Origin: Microbacterium sp.
GTDB taxonomy: Bacteria; Actinomycetota; Actinomycetes; Actinomycetales; Microbacteriaceae
NCBI RefSeq assembly: GCF_031178525.1
Contig: NZ_JAPSJA010000005.1
Coordinates: 1-34,625 of the forward strand
Direction of reading: 5' to 3'
Length of the DNA stretch: 34,625 nucleotides
Part shown: piece after piece, positions 1 through 8,800 of the stretch
Position numbering within the stretch: position 1 is the stretch's first letter
How the letters are laid out: each line of letters begins with the position of its first letter
The notes under the pieces: model-generated
Told to the model about the DNA's origin: nothing
Database searches by the model: none
The model's input: only the letters and a program-made list of their open reading frames with translations
Program-made: the position numbers and the translations under genes

Positions 1-777
1 CCCGCCTACGTGGCGGCGGCGCGCGAGCGCGTGCCCTTCGTCGTCCACGAGGCGAACGCGAAGCCGGGGTTGGCCAACGTGCTCGGCGCCCGGCGCGCTG
101 CGGCCGTCGGGGTCGCGTTTCCCGGCACCCCGCTCGCGCGGGGGGAGGTCGTCGGGATGCCACTGCGCCGCGAGATCGTGGACCTGGATCGCACGGCACT
201 GAGGGCGCAGGCGGCGGCGGAATTCGGGCTGGATGCCGACGGGCCCGTGCTCCTCGTGTTCGGCGGCTCGCTGGGCGCGCAGCGGCTGAACGACGCGCTC
301 GCCGACTCGTGGGCCGACGTGCTCGCCGCGGGCTGGCAGCTGCTGCACGTGACGGGGGAGCGCAGCGAACTGGCCGACCCCGGCGTGCCCGGATACACCC
401 TGCGCCGCTATGTCGACCGGATGGATCTCGCCTTCGCCCTCGCCGACCTGGTCGTCTCCCGATCGGGATCGGCGACCGTCAGCGAGGTGAGCGCACTCGG
501 CATCCCCGCCGTCTACGTGCCCTATGCCGTCGGCAACGGCGAGCAGCGACTCAACGCGGCCTCCGCCGTCGAGGCGGGCGCCGCCATCCTGCTCGACGAT
601 GCGGCCTTCGACGGCGACGCGGTGCGCACCCGGGTGATCCCGCTGCTCGGCGACCCTGAGCGGCTCGCGCGCATGACCGCGGCAGCCGCGGAGGTCGGTA
701 CGCGCACCGGCACCGAGGACCTCGTCGCGCTCGTCGACAGGGCCGTCGCGGACAGGGCCGCCACCGGCGGAAAGTAG
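1..777 (+). CDS. murG: MurG, UDP-GlcNAc transferase (5' end outside window)
   Basis: MurG adds GlcNAc from UDP-GlcNAc to lipid I, giving lipid II, on the inner face of the membrane. The frame is open from the first base, so the true start lies upstream; compared with MurG proteins of about 355 residues, roughly 110 N-terminal residues are missing. The visible part begins just before the acceptor-side HEANAKPG motif (HEQNGIAG-like in E. coli) and includes the C-terminal GT-B domain: GGSLGAQRLN (the GGSxGA loop) and the UDP-GlcNAc-binding stretch SRSGSATVSE followed by GNGEQRLNA. Its TAG stop is also the first half of a -10-like TAGACT just before murC, 12 bases downstream. Gene order with murC and ftsQ is that of the division cluster. 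Confidence 0.95.
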   Translation, partial: PAYVAAARERVPFVVHEANAKPGLANVLGARRAAAVGVAFPGTPLARGEVVGMPLRREIVDLDRTALRAQAAAEFGLDADGPVLLVFGGSLGAQRLNDALADSWADVLAAGWQLLHVTGERSELADPGVPGYTLRRYVDRMDLAFALADLVVSRSGSATVSEVSALGIPAVYVPYAVGNGEQRLNAASAVEAGAAILLDDAAFDGDAVRTRVIPLLGDPERLARMTAAAAEVGTRTGTEDLVALVDRAVADRAATGGK

Positions 778-780
778 ACT
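775..780 (+). promoter_or_regulatory. candidate -10 box of murC
   Basis: TAGACT overlaps the murG stop codon and lies nine bases before the murC ATG. The same hexamer stands before dnaE and ctaC in this window. No clear -35 is seen. murC may also be read from the upstream cluster promoter. Confidence 0.35.
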
Positions 781-789
781 GAACGCGAC

Positions 790-2190
790 ATGATCAGACC
801 CGACCTCTCTCTCCCGATCCCCGAAACCATCCGCTGCGCCCACTTCATCGGCATCGGCGGTTCGGGCATGAGCGGGCTCGCCCGGATGTTCCTCGACGCC
901 GGCATCCGCGTGTCGGGTTCCGACCGCGCCGACAGCGACAACCTGCGCGCGCTGGCAGAGGCCGGAGCGGTCGTGCACGTCGGCCATGATGCCGCCCACC
1001 TCGGGGAAGCCGACACGGTTGTGCACACCGGAGCCATCTGGCCCGAGAACCCGGAGTTCGTCACGGCGAAGCAGCGCGGTCTGCACGTGATCCACCGTTC
1101 GCAGGCGCTGCACTGGCTCATCGGCGGAAGCCGGCTGGTGTCGGTCGCCGGCGCGCACGGCAAGACCACGTCGACCGGCATGCTCGTCACCGCGCTCCAG
1201 GCGCTCGGCGCCGACCCCAGTTTCGTCAACGGCGGCGTGATCGAGCAGCTCGGCACGTCGAGTGCGACAGGCGCCGATCCGCTGTTCGTCATCGAGGCGG
1301 ACGAGTCCGACGGGACCTTCCTGCTCTACGACACCGCGATCGCGCTGATCACGAACGTCGACCCCGATCACCTCGATTTCTTCAGCTCGGAGGACGCCTT
1401 CTACGACGCCTTCGTGCGGTTCGGGAACGAGGCGTCCGAGGCCGTGGTGATCTCCAGCGACGACCCTGGCGCGCAGCGCGTTCGGGCAGGCCTCCGGCAT
1501 CCGAACGTTCTCACTTTCGGCCAGACGGCGGATGCCGGGCTGCGCATCGACGACATCGTCGCACGCGGGCCCGTCTCCGCGACCCTCGTGCACGGCGGCG
1601 AGTCGGCGCGCATGCAGCTGCAGGTGCCCGGCGCCCACAACGCGATCAACGCGGCAGGCGCCGTCGCGGTGCTGCTCACCCTCGGCCATGTCCTGCCCGA
1701 CGCCGTCCGCGCCGTCGAGGGGTTCGGTGGCACGGTTCGCCGGCTGGAGCGGCACGGCGAGGCCCGCGGGGTAGAGGTGTACGACGACTACTCGCATCAC
1801 CCGACCGAGGTTCGCGCCGCGCTCGAGGCGATGCGCAGCATCGCCGGTGAGGGCCGCATCATCGCGATCCAGCAGCCGCACACGTACTCGCGCACGCAGC
1901 ACATGTTCCGCGAGTTCGCCGAGGTTCTCGAAGAACTCGCCGACCACACGGTCATGCTCGACGTGTACGGCGCGCGGGAGGACCCGGTTCCCGGCGTGAC
2001 CGGCGAACTGGTCAGCGGCGCGTTCTCCGACCCCGCGAAGGTGCACTACGTGCCGGACTGGCAGGACGCCGCCGACTATACGGCGCAGGTCGCGAAAGAC
2101 GGCGACTACGTCGTCACCCTCGGATGCGGCAACGTCTACCAGATCATCCCGCAGGTGCTCGATTCCCTTCGGCGGACTCCCGGAGCCTGA
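790..2190 (+). CDS. murC: MurC, UDP-N-acetylmuramate--L-alanine ligase
   Basis: MurC joins L-alanine to UDP-MurNAc using ATP, the first step of building the peptidoglycan stem peptide in the cytoplasm. The 466-residue length is typical. The N-terminal Rossmann-like domain shows GIGGSGMSG (residues 21-29). The central ATPase domain has the Mur ligase P-loop [10 protein letters not shown] (121-130), the EADESDGTF stretch and the NVDPDHLD motif. The C-terminal ligase domain carries [11 protein letters not shown] and [11 protein letters not shown]. It follows murG by 12 bases and is separated from ftsQ by one base, so translation with ftsQ is probably coupled. No ddl gene lies between murC and ftsQ, which I believe is usual in actinobacteria. 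Confidence 0.98.
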   Translation: MIRPDLSLPIPETIRCAHFIGIGGSGMSGLARMFLDAGIRVSGSDRADSDNLRALAEAGAVVHVGHDAAHLGEADTVVHTGAIWPENPEFVTAKQRGLHVIHRSQALHWLIGGSRLVSVAGAHGKTTSTGMLVTALQALGADPSFVNGGVIEQLGTSSATGADPLFVIEADESDGTFLLYDTAIALITNVDPDHLDFFSSEDAFYDAFVRFGNEASEAVVISSDDPGAQRVRAGLRHPNVLTFGQTADAGLRIDDIVARGPVSATLVHGGESARMQLQVPGAHNAINAAGAVAVLLTLGHVLPDAVRAVEGFGGTVRRLERHGEARGVEVYDDYSHHPTEVRAALEAMRSIAGEGRIIAIQQPHTYSRTQHMFREFAEVLEELADHTVMLDVYGAREDPVPGVTGELVSGAFSDPAKVHYVPDWQDAADYTAQVAKDGDYVVTLGCGNVYQIIPQVLDSLRRTPGA

Positions 2191-2191
2191 C

Positions 2192-3151
2192 ATGCGACGC
2201 CCGGCACCGCTGCCCGCATCGGCGGACGAGCCCGAGGGAGACCGGCCTGCCCGGCGTGGGCGCCGCGCCGTCGTGGCCGACCCGCCCGAGGCGGTCGTCG
2301 GCGATCGGGATGCCGTCGCGACGCCGCCGGCGGGCGGGGCGGCGGACACGGCGCCGGTCGACGTGCAGGTCGTCGAGGTGAAGGACGTCGAGCGGGAGCT
2401 GAGCAGCGTCGACGTATGGCGGGCGGCGAGGGCGCGTCGCAAGGCGCTGCGCGCCGAGATCCGCCGCTTCACCCAGCGCTCGCGCCGGCGACGGATGCTG
2501 TGGTGGGGAACGCTCGGAGCCGTGCTCGCGCTCGTGGTCGGCAGCGTGGTGGCCGCGTACAGTCCGCTGTTCGCGGTCGAGAAGATCACCGTCGCCGGCG
2601 CGGAGAGCCTCGATCCCGCGGCTGTGGAGCAGGCGCTCGGCGCGCAGTTGGGAACCCCGCTGGCGCTCGTCGACGCGAGCGAGGTGAAATCCGCCCTCGT
2701 CGCTTTCCCCATCATCGAGTCCTACGCGCTGGAGGCGCGTCCGCCGCACGAACTGCTGGTGCGCATCGTCGAGCGAACCCCGATCGGGGTCATCCGATCG
2801 GACGCCGGATTCTCACTGGTCGATGCTGCCGGCGTCGTGCTGGCCACCACCGAGCAGGCGCCCGAGGGGCAGCCGCTGCTCGAGATCTCGGGCGGCAGGG
2901 ACTCGGCGGCATTCCGCAGCGCCGGGATGGTCGTCCGCACTCTTCCGGCCGACCTGCGCGCCACCGTGGTCGGCGTGCGGGCCACCTCAGCGGACGACGT
3001 CACGCTCAGTCTGCAGGGGGACCGCACGGTGATCTGGGGCAGCGCCGAGAACTCCGTCAAGAAGGCCACGGCTCTGGTCAAGGTGATGGCCGCCGCACCG
3101 GACGCGCGCACCTTCGACGTCTCCTCGCCCTCGGTCGCCGTCGTCGGCTGA
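2192..3151 (+). CDS. ftsQ: FtsQ, divisome membrane protein
   Basis: FtsQ is a bitopic divisome protein that links early and late division proteins, with its main domain outside the membrane. The 319-residue product has a long charged cytoplasmic N-terminus (about residues 1-101) rich in Arg and acidic residues, one transmembrane helix (about 102-123) and then a POTRA domain beginning YSPLFAVEKITVAGAESL, followed by the FtsQ beta domain. The cytoplasmic tail is long compared with E. coli FtsQ, as is common in actinobacteria. The ATG is one base after the murC stop. The 162-base gap to ftsZ holds regulatory palindromes, so ftsZ is probably also transcribed on its own. Confidence 0.95.
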   Translation: MRRPAPLPASADEPEGDRPARRGRRAVVADPPEAVVGDRDAVATPPAGGAADTAPVDVQVVEVKDVERELSSVDVWRAARARRKALRAEIRRFTQRSRRRRMLWWGTLGAVLALVVGSVVAAYSPLFAVEKITVAGAESLDPAAVEQALGAQLGTPLALVDASEVKSALVAFPIIESYALEARPPHELLVRIVERTPIGVIRSDAGFSLVDAAGVVLATTEQAPEGQPLLEISGGRDSAAFRSAGMVVRTLPADLRATVVGVRATSADDVTLSLQGDRTVIWGSAENSVKKATALVKVMAAAPDARTFDVSSPSVAVVG

Positions 3152-3174
3152 GCACGCATCATCGGGGATCGCCA

Positions 3175-3189
3175 CGACACGCCGTGTCG
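3175..3189 (+). promoter_or_regulatory. inverted GACAC pair upstream of ftsZ
   Basis: A perfect six-base inverted repeat, CGACAC-GCC-GTGTCG, sits between ftsQ and ftsZ, 24 bases after the ftsQ stop. GACAC is the core known for the sporulation and division regulator WhiA in Streptomyces, which controls ftsZ there. That WhiA acts here is inference. A TetR-type operator or a weak hairpin is also possible. Confidence 0.3.
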
Positions 3190-3251
3190 CTGCGAGCGGA
3201 CGGGGCCCGCTGGCCTACCGTCGATCAAAGAACGCAATACCGGGAAATAGT

Positions 3252-3274
3252 TTAACCCTCTTCTTGAGGTTTAA
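3252..3274 (+). promoter_or_regulatory. imperfect palindrome before ftsZ (candidate FtsR/MerR-type operator)
   Basis: TTAACCCTC-TTCTT-GAGGTTTAA has nine-base arms with one mismatch and a five-base spacer. It lies in a conspicuously AT-rich island 40 bases before the ftsZ ATG. CTC/GAG-type palindromes are typical of MerR-family operators, and the MerR-family protein FtsR is a known activator of ftsZ in Corynebacterium glutamicum. The assignment to FtsR is inference; the palindrome is seen directly. Confidence 0.5.
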
Positions 3275-3313
3275 GGTTTATCCCTCGTCAGGCTCGAATA
3301 ACGGAGGCCGGCC

Positions 3314-4453
3314 ATGAGCCAGAACCAGAACTACCTCGCCGTGATCAAGGTCGTCGGCGTCGGCGGTGGCGGCGTCAACGCCGTCAACCGCATGATCGAA
3401 CTCGGCCTGCGCGGCGTCGAGTTCATCGCCGTGAACACCGATGCGCAGGCGCTGCTGATGAGCGACGCCGACGTCAAGCTCGACGTGGGTCGCGAGCTCA
3501 CCCGCGGGCTCGGCGCGGGCGCCGACCCTGAGGTCGGCCGTCGCGCCGCCGAGGACCACGCCGAGGAGATCGAGCAGGCGCTGACCGGAGCCGACATGGT
3601 CTTCGTCACCGCCGGAGAGGGCGGCGGCACCGGCACCGGCGGTGCTCCCGTTGTGGCGCGCATCGCGAAGTCGATCGGCGCTCTGACCATCGGTGTCGTC
3701 ACCAAGCCGTTCTCCTTCGAGGGGCGCCGCCGGCAGAGCCAGGCCGAGGCCGGTGTGGCCAAGCTGAAGGAAGAGGTCGACACCCTCATCGTCGTCCCCA
3801 ACGACCGTCTGCTGGAGATCAGTGACCGCGGCATCTCGATGATCGAGGCGTTCGCCACCGCCGACCAGGTTCTCCTCGCCGGTGTCCAGGGCATCACGGA
3901 CCTGATCACCACGCCGGGGCTGATCAACCTCGACTTCGCCGATGTGAAGTCGGTGATGCAGGGAGCAGGATCCGCACTGATGGGCATCGGCTCGGCGCGC
4001 GGTGCAGACCGGGCGATCAAGGCGGCCGAGCTCGCCGTCGAGTCGCCGCTGCTCGAAGCCTCGATCGAGGGCGCGCACGGCGTGCTGCTGTCGATCCAGG
4101 GCGGGTCCAACCTCGGCATCTTCGAGATCCACGACGCCGCCGACCTCGTCAAGGAGGCCGCTCACCCCGAGGCGAACATCATCTTCGGTACGGTCATCGA
4201 CGACACGCTCGGCGACGAGGTCCGGGTCACGGTGATCGCTGCCGGCTTCGACGGCGGCCAGCCCGCGACGAAGCTGGAGCCGATGGTCGTCGAGCGCCCC
4301 GCCGCGACCCCGCTGCCCGAGGTTCGTCTTGAGGAGGATGAGCCCGAGCGCAAGCCCGAGCCGGCCAGGCCGGCGGCCCCCGCGCCGGTGTCGTCGAGCA
4401 TCGACCCGGCGTTCGCCGACGAGGACCTCGACATCCCCGAGTTCCTGAGGTGA
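3314..4453 (+). CDS. ftsZ: FtsZ, cell division GTPase
   Basis: FtsZ is the tubulin-like GTPase that polymerises into the Z ring at mid-cell. The 379-residue protein has the N-terminal glycine-rich GVGGGG (15-20), the tubulin signature GGGTGTG (103-109), and the T7 synergy loop NLDFADV (205-211), whose acidic residues complete the GTPase site of the next subunit. After about residue 318 comes a Pro/Glu-rich linker and then the conserved C-terminal tail [11 protein letters not shown], which binds SepF and other anchors. A good ribosome site (ACGGAGG) precedes the ATG. Its stop overlaps the GTG start of the next gene by four bases, so the two are probably coupled. Confidence 0.99.
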   Translation: MSQNQNYLAVIKVVGVGGGGVNAVNRMIELGLRGVEFIAVNTDAQALLMSDADVKLDVGRELTRGLGAGADPEVGRRAAEDHAEEIEQALTGADMVFVTAGEGGGTGTGGAPVVARIAKSIGALTIGVVTKPFSFEGRRRQSQAEAGVAKLKEEVDTLIVVPNDRLLEISDRGISMIEAFATADQVLLAGVQGITDLITTPGLINLDFADVKSVMQGAGSALMGIGSARGADRAIKAAELAVESPLLEASIEGAHGVLLSIQGGSNLGIFEIHDAADLVKEAAHPEANIIFGTVIDDTLGDEVRVTVIAAGFDGGQPATKLEPMVVERPAATPLPEVRLEEDEPERKPEPARPAAPAPVSSSIDPAFADEDLDIPEFLR

Positions 4454-5163
4454 GCGAACGCGGGCCCGTGAGTCTGCAGGAGCGGCTGTCGGCGATCGAT
4501 GAGCAGATCGCCGACGCCGCCCGCCGGGCCGATCGGGATGCGAGCGAGATCACCCGCATCGTGGTGACCAAGTTCCACCCCGCCCAGCTCGTGCAGGAGC
4601 TCGCCGCGCTCGGGGTCACCGATGTCGGCGAGAACCGGCAGCAGGAGCTGACGGCGAAACGCGCCGCCCTTCGCGACGCGCACGGGCCCGGCCTCGATCA
4701 GCTGCGGTGGCACTACATCGGACAGGCGCAGACCAACAAGGCCGCCGCCATTCGACGCGATGCGGATGCCGTCCACTCGGTCGACCGCGTCAAGCTCGCC
4801 GAGGCGCTGCACCGGGCCGCTGCCGACCTGCATCCGCTCGACGTGCTCGTCCAGGTGAACCTCACGCAGGATCCCGGCCGCGGCGGCGTCGCGCCGGACG
4901 AGGCCGGTGCGCTGGCCGAACGCATCCTCGAGCTCGACACTCTGCGATTGCGCGGCGTGATGGCTGTGGCACCACTGGACGAACCGCCCGCTCCGGCATT
5001 CGCCCGGTTGCGCGCGGTGGCCGACGGCATCCGCCGCATCGCACCGGATGCGACGTGGATCTCCGCCGGGATGACCGGCGACTTCGCCGAGGCGATCGAC
5101 GCGGGTGCGACACACCTGCGGATCGGCTCGGCAATCACAGGACCCCGCCCCGACCGGGGTTAA
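4450..5163 (+). CDS. YggS/PROSC-family PLP-binding protein
   Basis: This protein belongs to the YggS/YlmE family, which binds pyridoxal phosphate on a single alanine-racemase-like barrel and helps keep PLP levels balanced; no enzymatic reaction is established for the family. The 237-residue length fits. Family features seen are [14 protein letters not shown] (the PLP lysine lies in VTK), [43 protein letters not shown] and [25 protein letters not shown] (given here as two adjoining motifs, SAGMTGDF and HLRIGSAI). GTG start overlaps the ftsZ stop as GTGA. Position between ftsZ and sepF is conserved in Gram-positive bacteria. Confidence 0.95.
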   Translation: MSERGPVSLQERLSAIDEQIADAARRADRDASEITRIVVTKFHPAQLVQELAALGVTDVGENRQQELTAKRAALRDAHGPGLDQLRWHYIGQAQTNKAAAIRRDADAVHSVDRVKLAEALHRAAADLHPLDVLVQVNLTQDPGRGGVAPDEAGALAERILELDTLRLRGVMAVAPLDEPPAPAFARLRAVADGIRRIAPDATWISAGMTGDFAEAIDAGATHLRIGSAITGPRPDRG

Positions 5164-5206
5164 CCTTTCAACCAGACCAGCCCGACAGTTCGACACGGAG
5201 GACACG

Positions 5207-5683
5207 ATGGGTAACCCGCTGAAGAAGACCATGGTGTATCTCGGCCTCGCCGATGAGGAAGAGGTGTACGAGGAGCAGCCCGCCGCGACACCCGCGCGCG
5301 CCTCCCGTGAGCGCGATCGCGATCGTGAGCGCGACGAGCAGCCGCCGGCACCCGTCACTCCGCTGCGCCGTCCCGTTGAGGTCCGCCAGCCTGCCGCGGG
5401 CACCGTGAACGAGATCCTCACCGTGCACCCCAAGCAGTACCGCGATGCTCAGGTGATCGCCGAGAACTTCCGCGAGGGCGTACCGGTGATCATCAACCTC
5501 TCGCAGATGAGCGATGCTGACGCTCGCCGTCTGATCGACTTCGCCAGCGGCCTGTCGCTCGGTCTGTACGGGCGCATCGAGCGCGTGACGAGCAAGGTCT
5601 TCCTTCTCTCGCCCGAGAACATCGCCGTCTCGGGTCAAGGCACCATTGCGCAGGCGGATTCCGCCTCGTTCGATCACTCCTGA
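5207..5683 (+). CDS. sepF: SepF, membrane anchor of the Z ring
   Basis: SepF binds the FtsZ tail and tethers filaments to the membrane; in actinobacteria, which lack FtsA, it is the main anchor. The 158-residue protein starts with the amphipathic [14 protein letters not shown] membrane-binding helix, then has a charged low-complexity linker with a run of Arg-Asp/Arg-Glu repeats (about residues 28-42), and ends with the SepF/DUF552 domain: [38 protein letters not shown] and [10 protein letters not shown] chose the ATG at 5207 because it gives the known N-terminal helix and has CGGAGGAC in front. A longer frame from 5105 overlaps yggS and lacks support. The linker repeat is also visible in the DNA (GCGATCGCGATCG). 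Confidence 0.97.
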   Translation: MGNPLKKTMVYLGLADEEEVYEEQPAATPARASRERDRDRERDEQPPAPVTPLRRPVEVRQPAAGTVNEILTVHPKQYRDAQVIAENFREGVPVIINLSQMSDADARRLIDFASGLSLGLYGRIERVTSKVFLLSPENIAVSGQGTIAQADSASFDHS

Positions 5684-5689
5684 TCCGCG

Positions 5690-5989
5690 GTGGGCTCTGT
5701 TCTCAGCATCATCGGCGGCATCGTCGAACTGGTGCTGACTCTCTACATCGTGGTGCTCATCGCACGGCTGGTCCTGGAATACATCCCGCTGTTCAACCGG
5801 GGATGGCGCCCCCAGGGCTTCGGGCTGGTCGCCGCCGAAGCGGTGTACACCGTCACGGATCCGCCGATCCGCTTCTTCCGCCGTCTGATCCCGCCGCTGC
5901 GCATCGGCACGCTCGCACTCGATTTCGGCTTCGCGCTGACGATGCTGTGCGTGCTGATCCTGATGTCCATCGTCCGCGCCGTCACCTGA
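5690..5989 (+). CDS. YggT-family small membrane protein
   Basis: A 99-residue YggT-family membrane protein with two hydrophobic segments (about residues 4-28 and 76-96) around a central stretch carrying the family motif TDPPIRFFRRLIPPLRIG. The molecular role is not established; the gene is usually found in the division cluster between sepF and divIVA, and links to division or osmotic stress have been proposed for relatives. GTG start six bases after the sepF stop, so probably cotranscribed. Confidence 0.9.
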   Translation: MGSVLSIIGGIVELVLTLYIVVLIARLVLEYIPLFNRGWRPQGFGLVAAEAVYTVTDPPIRFFRRLIPPLRIGTLALDFGFALTMLCVLILMSIVRAVT

Positions 5990-6002
5990 GTCGAGCACCT
6001 CA

Positions 6003-6021
6003 GTGCGACATCGCGTCGCAC
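6003..6021 (+). other. seven-base inverted repeat after yggT
   Basis: GTGCGAC-ATCGC-GTCGCAC is a perfect inverted repeat 13 bases after the yggT stop and just before the presumed divIVA promoter. There is no T-tract, so it could be a weak terminator or an operator for divIVA. Confidence 0.35.
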
Positions 6022-6033
6022 AGACTGGGGGAC

Positions 6034-6039
6034 TATGCT
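6034..6039 (+). promoter_or_regulatory. candidate -10 box of divIVA
   Basis: TATGCT is a fair -10 match in the 144-base gap before divIVA, and would give a leader of nearly 90 bases ending in the GAAAGAGGAG ribosome site. No good -35 is evident. Confidence 0.35.
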
Positions 6040-6133
6040 TGGCTCCCAGGCGCGCGCCCCGGGTTCGCGTCGAACGAACCACGCGCCATCTCTCAACGAC
6101 TGGCCACCGAACTCATCGAAAGAGGAGCCTCAC

Positions 6134-6697
6134 ATGGCACTGACCCCGGATGACGTCGTCCACAAGGAGTTCCAGCACGTCCGCTTCAAGGACGGCTTCG
6201 ACCCGGAAGAGGTCGACGACTACCTCGACGAGATCGTCGTTGAATGGCGCAAGACCATCGAGGAGAACAACGAGCTGAAGGCCAAGCTCGCCGCGTACGA
6301 GTCCGGTGAGAACGCCCCCGCGGCCGCCGCCGCACCCGCTGCCCCGGCCGCCTCGGGCCCCGTGGAGGCCACCAGCGCCACCGCCGGCATCATCGAGCTC
6401 GCCCAGCGTCTGCACGACGAGCACGTCGCCGAGGGCGAGGCCAAGCGCAAGCAGCTCATCGAGGAGGCGGAGGCCGAGGTCAGCCGCATCCGCAGCGAGG
6501 CCGAGGCGAAGCAGCGCGAGGAGACCGCTCGTCTCGAGCGCGAGCGCAACACCCTCGAGGGTCGCATCACCGAGCTCCGCGAGTTCGAGCGCGACTACCG
6601 CGGCAAGCTGCGCGCGCTGATCGAGGGTCAGCTGCGCGAGCTGGACCAGAAGGGTTCGTCCAGCGACGCGACCCCGGTGTCCGCCATCGGCCTGTAG
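6134..6697 (+). CDS. divIVA: DivIVA/Wag31, polar growth organiser
   Basis: DivIVA proteins bind strongly curved membrane at poles and septa and organise polar growth in actinobacteria. The N-terminus has the DivIVA lipid-binding domain (MALTPDDVVHKEFQHV, then FDPEEVDDYLDEI), followed by a short coiled coil, an Ala/Pro-rich spacer (about residues 58-78), and a second long coiled coil rich in Glu, Lys and Arg (about 85-170). At 187 residues it is shorter than many Wag31 proteins. The ATG at 6134 is preceded by GAAAGAGGAG and gives the conserved N-terminus; a frame open from 6035 would add an unrelated extension. It is probably transcribed both with yggT and on its own. Confidence 0.97.
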   Translation: MALTPDDVVHKEFQHVRFKDGFDPEEVDDYLDEIVVEWRKTIEENNELKAKLAAYESGENAPAAAAAPAAPAASGPVEATSATAGIIELAQRLHDEHVAEGEAKRKQLIEEAEAEVSRIRSEAEAKQREETARLERERNTLEGRITELREFERDYRGKLRALIEGQLRELDQKGSSSDATPVSAIGL

Positions 6698-6703
6698 GTC
6701 GTC

Positions 6704-7252
6704 TTGGCAGGACGTCGCCCCATTCGTCGGTCGGCGGCCGGTGCCATCGTCGCGGTTCTCGCGGCGATCGTGCTGGCCGCCGATCAGTTTGTGAAGCACC
6801 TCACGGTGCAGAATCTGCCCGAGAACGAGGCCGTGCCCGTGCTCGGCGAGTTCCTGCAACTGCACTTCGTGCGCAACTCGGGTGCAGCGTTCTCGATCGG
6901 CGCCGGCATGACATGGATCTTCACCATCGCGCTGGCGGTCGTGACGGTCATCATCGTCTGGAAGGCGCTCGACATCCGCTCGCGCATCTGGGCGGTCGTC
7001 CTCGGCTGCCTGCTGGGCGGCGTACTCGGAAACCTCACGGACCGACTGTTCCGTGAGCCGGGCTTCGCCGTCGGTCACGTGGTGGACATGATCTCCATGC
7101 CCTGGATGATGCCCGCGATCTTCAACGTGGCCGACATCTTCATCGTCTGCGGGATGATCGTCGTCGCGCTCCTCGTCGTGATGGGGCTGCGGCTCGACGG
7201 CACCCGCGAGCGCGATCACGTCGCGCCGGCGGATGCCGCACAGGAGAGCTGA
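6704..7252 (+). CDS. lspA: LspA, lipoprotein signal peptidase II
   Basis: LspA is a membrane aspartyl protease that removes signal peptides from diacylglyceryl-modified prolipoproteins. The 182-residue protein has four hydrophobic segments and the conserved motifs [36 protein letters not shown] and [11 protein letters not shown]; the Asp in HVVD (128) and in NVAD (144) match the catalytic pair. The start appears to be TTG at 6704, six bases after the divIVA stop; no ATG or GTG in this frame gives a complete first helix. The two lipoproteins in this window (CtaC and the product at 33717-34262) are expected substrates. It is followed by rluD after two bases, a common pairing. Confidence 0.96.
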   Translation: MAGRRPIRRSAAGAIVAVLAAIVLAADQFVKHLTVQNLPENEAVPVLGEFLQLHFVRNSGAAFSIGAGMTWIFTIALAVVTVIIVWKALDIRSRIWAVVLGCLLGGVLGNLTDRLFREPGFAVGHVVDMISMPWMMPAIFNVADIFIVCGMIVVALLVVMGLRLDGTRERDHVAPADAAQES

Positions 7253-7254
7253 CG

Positions 7255-8175
7255 GTGGATCACCGCACACTGCCCGTCCCCGACGGTCTCGACGGCACGC
7301 GCGTGGACGCCGCGCTGGCGAAGATGCTGGGGTTCTCGCGCACCTTCGCCGCGGAGGTCGCGGAGGCCGGCGGGGTCAGCCTCGACGGAGTCGTGCTCGG
7401 CAAGTCGGACAGGCTCCGCGCCGGCGGTTGGCTCGAGGTGAGCTGGCAGCCGAAGGAGGAGCCCCGCATCGTCCCGATCGCCGTGCCTGAGCTCGGCATC
7501 GTCCACGATGACGACGACATCGTGGTGGTGGACAAGCCCACGGGCGTGGCCGCGCACCCCTCGCTCGGCTGGGAAGGCCCGACCGTGGTCGGAGCCCTCG
7601 CCGCGGCCGGCTTCCGGGTCGCCACCAGTGGCGCGCCGGAACGACAGGGCGTCGTCCACCGGCTGGACGTCGGCACCAGCGGCCTGATGGTGGTCGCGAA
7701 GACCGAGTCGGCCTACACGGCGCTGAAGCATGCGTTCAAGGACCGCACCGTGGAGAAGATCTACCACACGGTGGTGCAGGGGCACCCCGATCCGCTCGCC
7801 GGAACCATCGACGCGCCCATCGGCCGGCATCCGCACCACCAGTGGAAATTCGCGGTGACCCCCGACGGCAAGCCGTCGGTCACCCACTACGAGACGCTCG
7901 AGGCGTTCCCCGGCGCCTCGCTGCTCGAGATCCATCTCGAGACCGGACGCACGCATCAGATCCGTGTGCACATGGCGGCCCACCGGCATCCGTGCGTCGG
8001 CGACCCGCTGTATGGAGCCGACCCGACCATGTCGGCCCGGCTGGGTCTGAGCCGTCAATGGCTGCACGCGCATCAGCTCGCCTTCGCCCACCCGGCCACG
8101 GGGGAGTGGGTGCAGTTCACCTCGCCCTACCCGGACGACTTCCAGCACGCGCTGCGGCTCCTGCGCGGCGACTGA
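7255..8175 (+). CDS. rluD: RluD-family 23S rRNA pseudouridine synthase
   Basis: RluA/RluD-family enzymes convert specific uridines in large-subunit rRNA to pseudouridine. The 306-residue protein has an N-terminal S4-like RNA-binding domain ([20 protein letters not shown], then [11 protein letters not shown]) and a catalytic domain with [13 protein letters not shown], the active-site motif [13 protein letters not shown] (catalytic Asp 138), and [13 protein letters not shown]. RluD acting on helix 69 is the likely assignment, but RluC or RluA specificity cannot be excluded from sequence alone. GTG start two bases after lspA, so cotranscription is expected. Confidence 0.93.
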   Translation: MDHRTLPVPDGLDGTRVDAALAKMLGFSRTFAAEVAEAGGVSLDGVVLGKSDRLRAGGWLEVSWQPKEEPRIVPIAVPELGIVHDDDDIVVVDKPTGVAAHPSLGWEGPTVVGALAAAGFRVATSGAPERQGVVHRLDVGTSGLMVVAKTESAYTALKHAFKDRTVEKIYHTVVQGHPDPLAGTIDAPIGRHPHHQWKFAVTPDGKPSVTHYETLEAFPGASLLEIHLETGRTHQIRVHMAAHRHPCVGDPLYGADPTMSARLGLSRQWLHAHQLAFAHPATGEWVQFTSPYPDDFQHALRLLRGD

Positions 8176-8215
8176 TTCGGCCCCGGATGTCGGATGCCGG
8201 TGGCACACTTTCGGC

Positions 8216-8794
8216 ATGAGTATCGAGGTGCGGCCCGCGACGGTCTTCGAGGACGTCGCCACGCTGGTCGGCCCGAAGAAGCCGACCTCGAACGTCTGCT
8301 TCTGCCTGAGCTACCGCCTCGGCAGCAAGGAGAATCTCGCCCTGCGCGGAGAGGCCAGGGCCGAGAAGGTCCGCGAGCTGTGTGCGCAGGATCCGCCGCC
8401 CGGCGTCATCGCGTACCTCGATGGCGAGCCGGTCGGCTGGGCGGCCCTGCATCCGCGTCGTGAGACGAGTTTCGCGCGCAACCGGCTGATCCCGCACGTC
8501 GACGATCTCGACGTCTGGTCGCTGTGGTGCTTCCGGGTCCGGCCCGGGTATCGCAAGCAGGGCGTGACGCATGCGCTGATCGACGGCGCCGTGGCCTACG
8601 CCGGTGAGCGCGGGGCTCCGGCTGTCGAGGGGTACCCGGTGGACAACCGTGGCGAGAAGGTGGATCTGACCATGGCGTACGTCGGCACCCGAGCGCTGTT
8701 CGAGCGGGCGGGTTTCGTGAAGGCGGCCGACACCGGATCCGTGCTCAGCGGGTTCCCGCGCGTGCTCATGCGGCTGGATCTGCGCAAGGGGTGA
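8216..8794 (+). CDS. GNAT-family acetyltransferase
   Basis: A 192-residue GNAT N-acetyltransferase. The fold is indicated by the acyl-CoA region CFRVRPGYRKQGVTHALI (R/QxxGxG/A-like loop) and the following helix, and by the family ending YVGTRALFERAGFVKAA. An unusual Cys pair (SNVCFCLSYRLG) and the PVGWAALHPR strand are also seen. The acetylated substrate cannot be told. It stands alone after rluD, with its stop only six bases from the stop of the convergent Nudix gene. A CACACT six bases before the ATG could be a poor -10 box for a leaderless transcript. Confidence 0.85.
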   Translation: MSIEVRPATVFEDVATLVGPKKPTSNVCFCLSYRLGSKENLALRGEARAEKVRELCAQDPPPGVIAYLDGEPVGWAALHPRRETSFARNRLIPHVDDLDVWSLWCFRVRPGYRKQGVTHALIDGAVAYAGERGAPAVEGYPVDNRGEKVDLTMAYVGTRALFERAGFVKAADTGSVLSGFPRVLMRLDLRKG

Positions 8795-8800
8795 CGGCTC

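Noticed and set aside
2191-2191. A missing ddl gene between murC and ftsQ as a sign of deletion
   Set aside because: murC and ftsQ are one base apart, and I believe ddl lies elsewhere in most actinobacteria, so this is not evidence of loss.
5105-5206. Upstream start for SepF at 5105
   Set aside because: It overlaps the yggS gene and hides the conserved MGNPLKK membrane-binding N-terminus, which has its own ribosome site.
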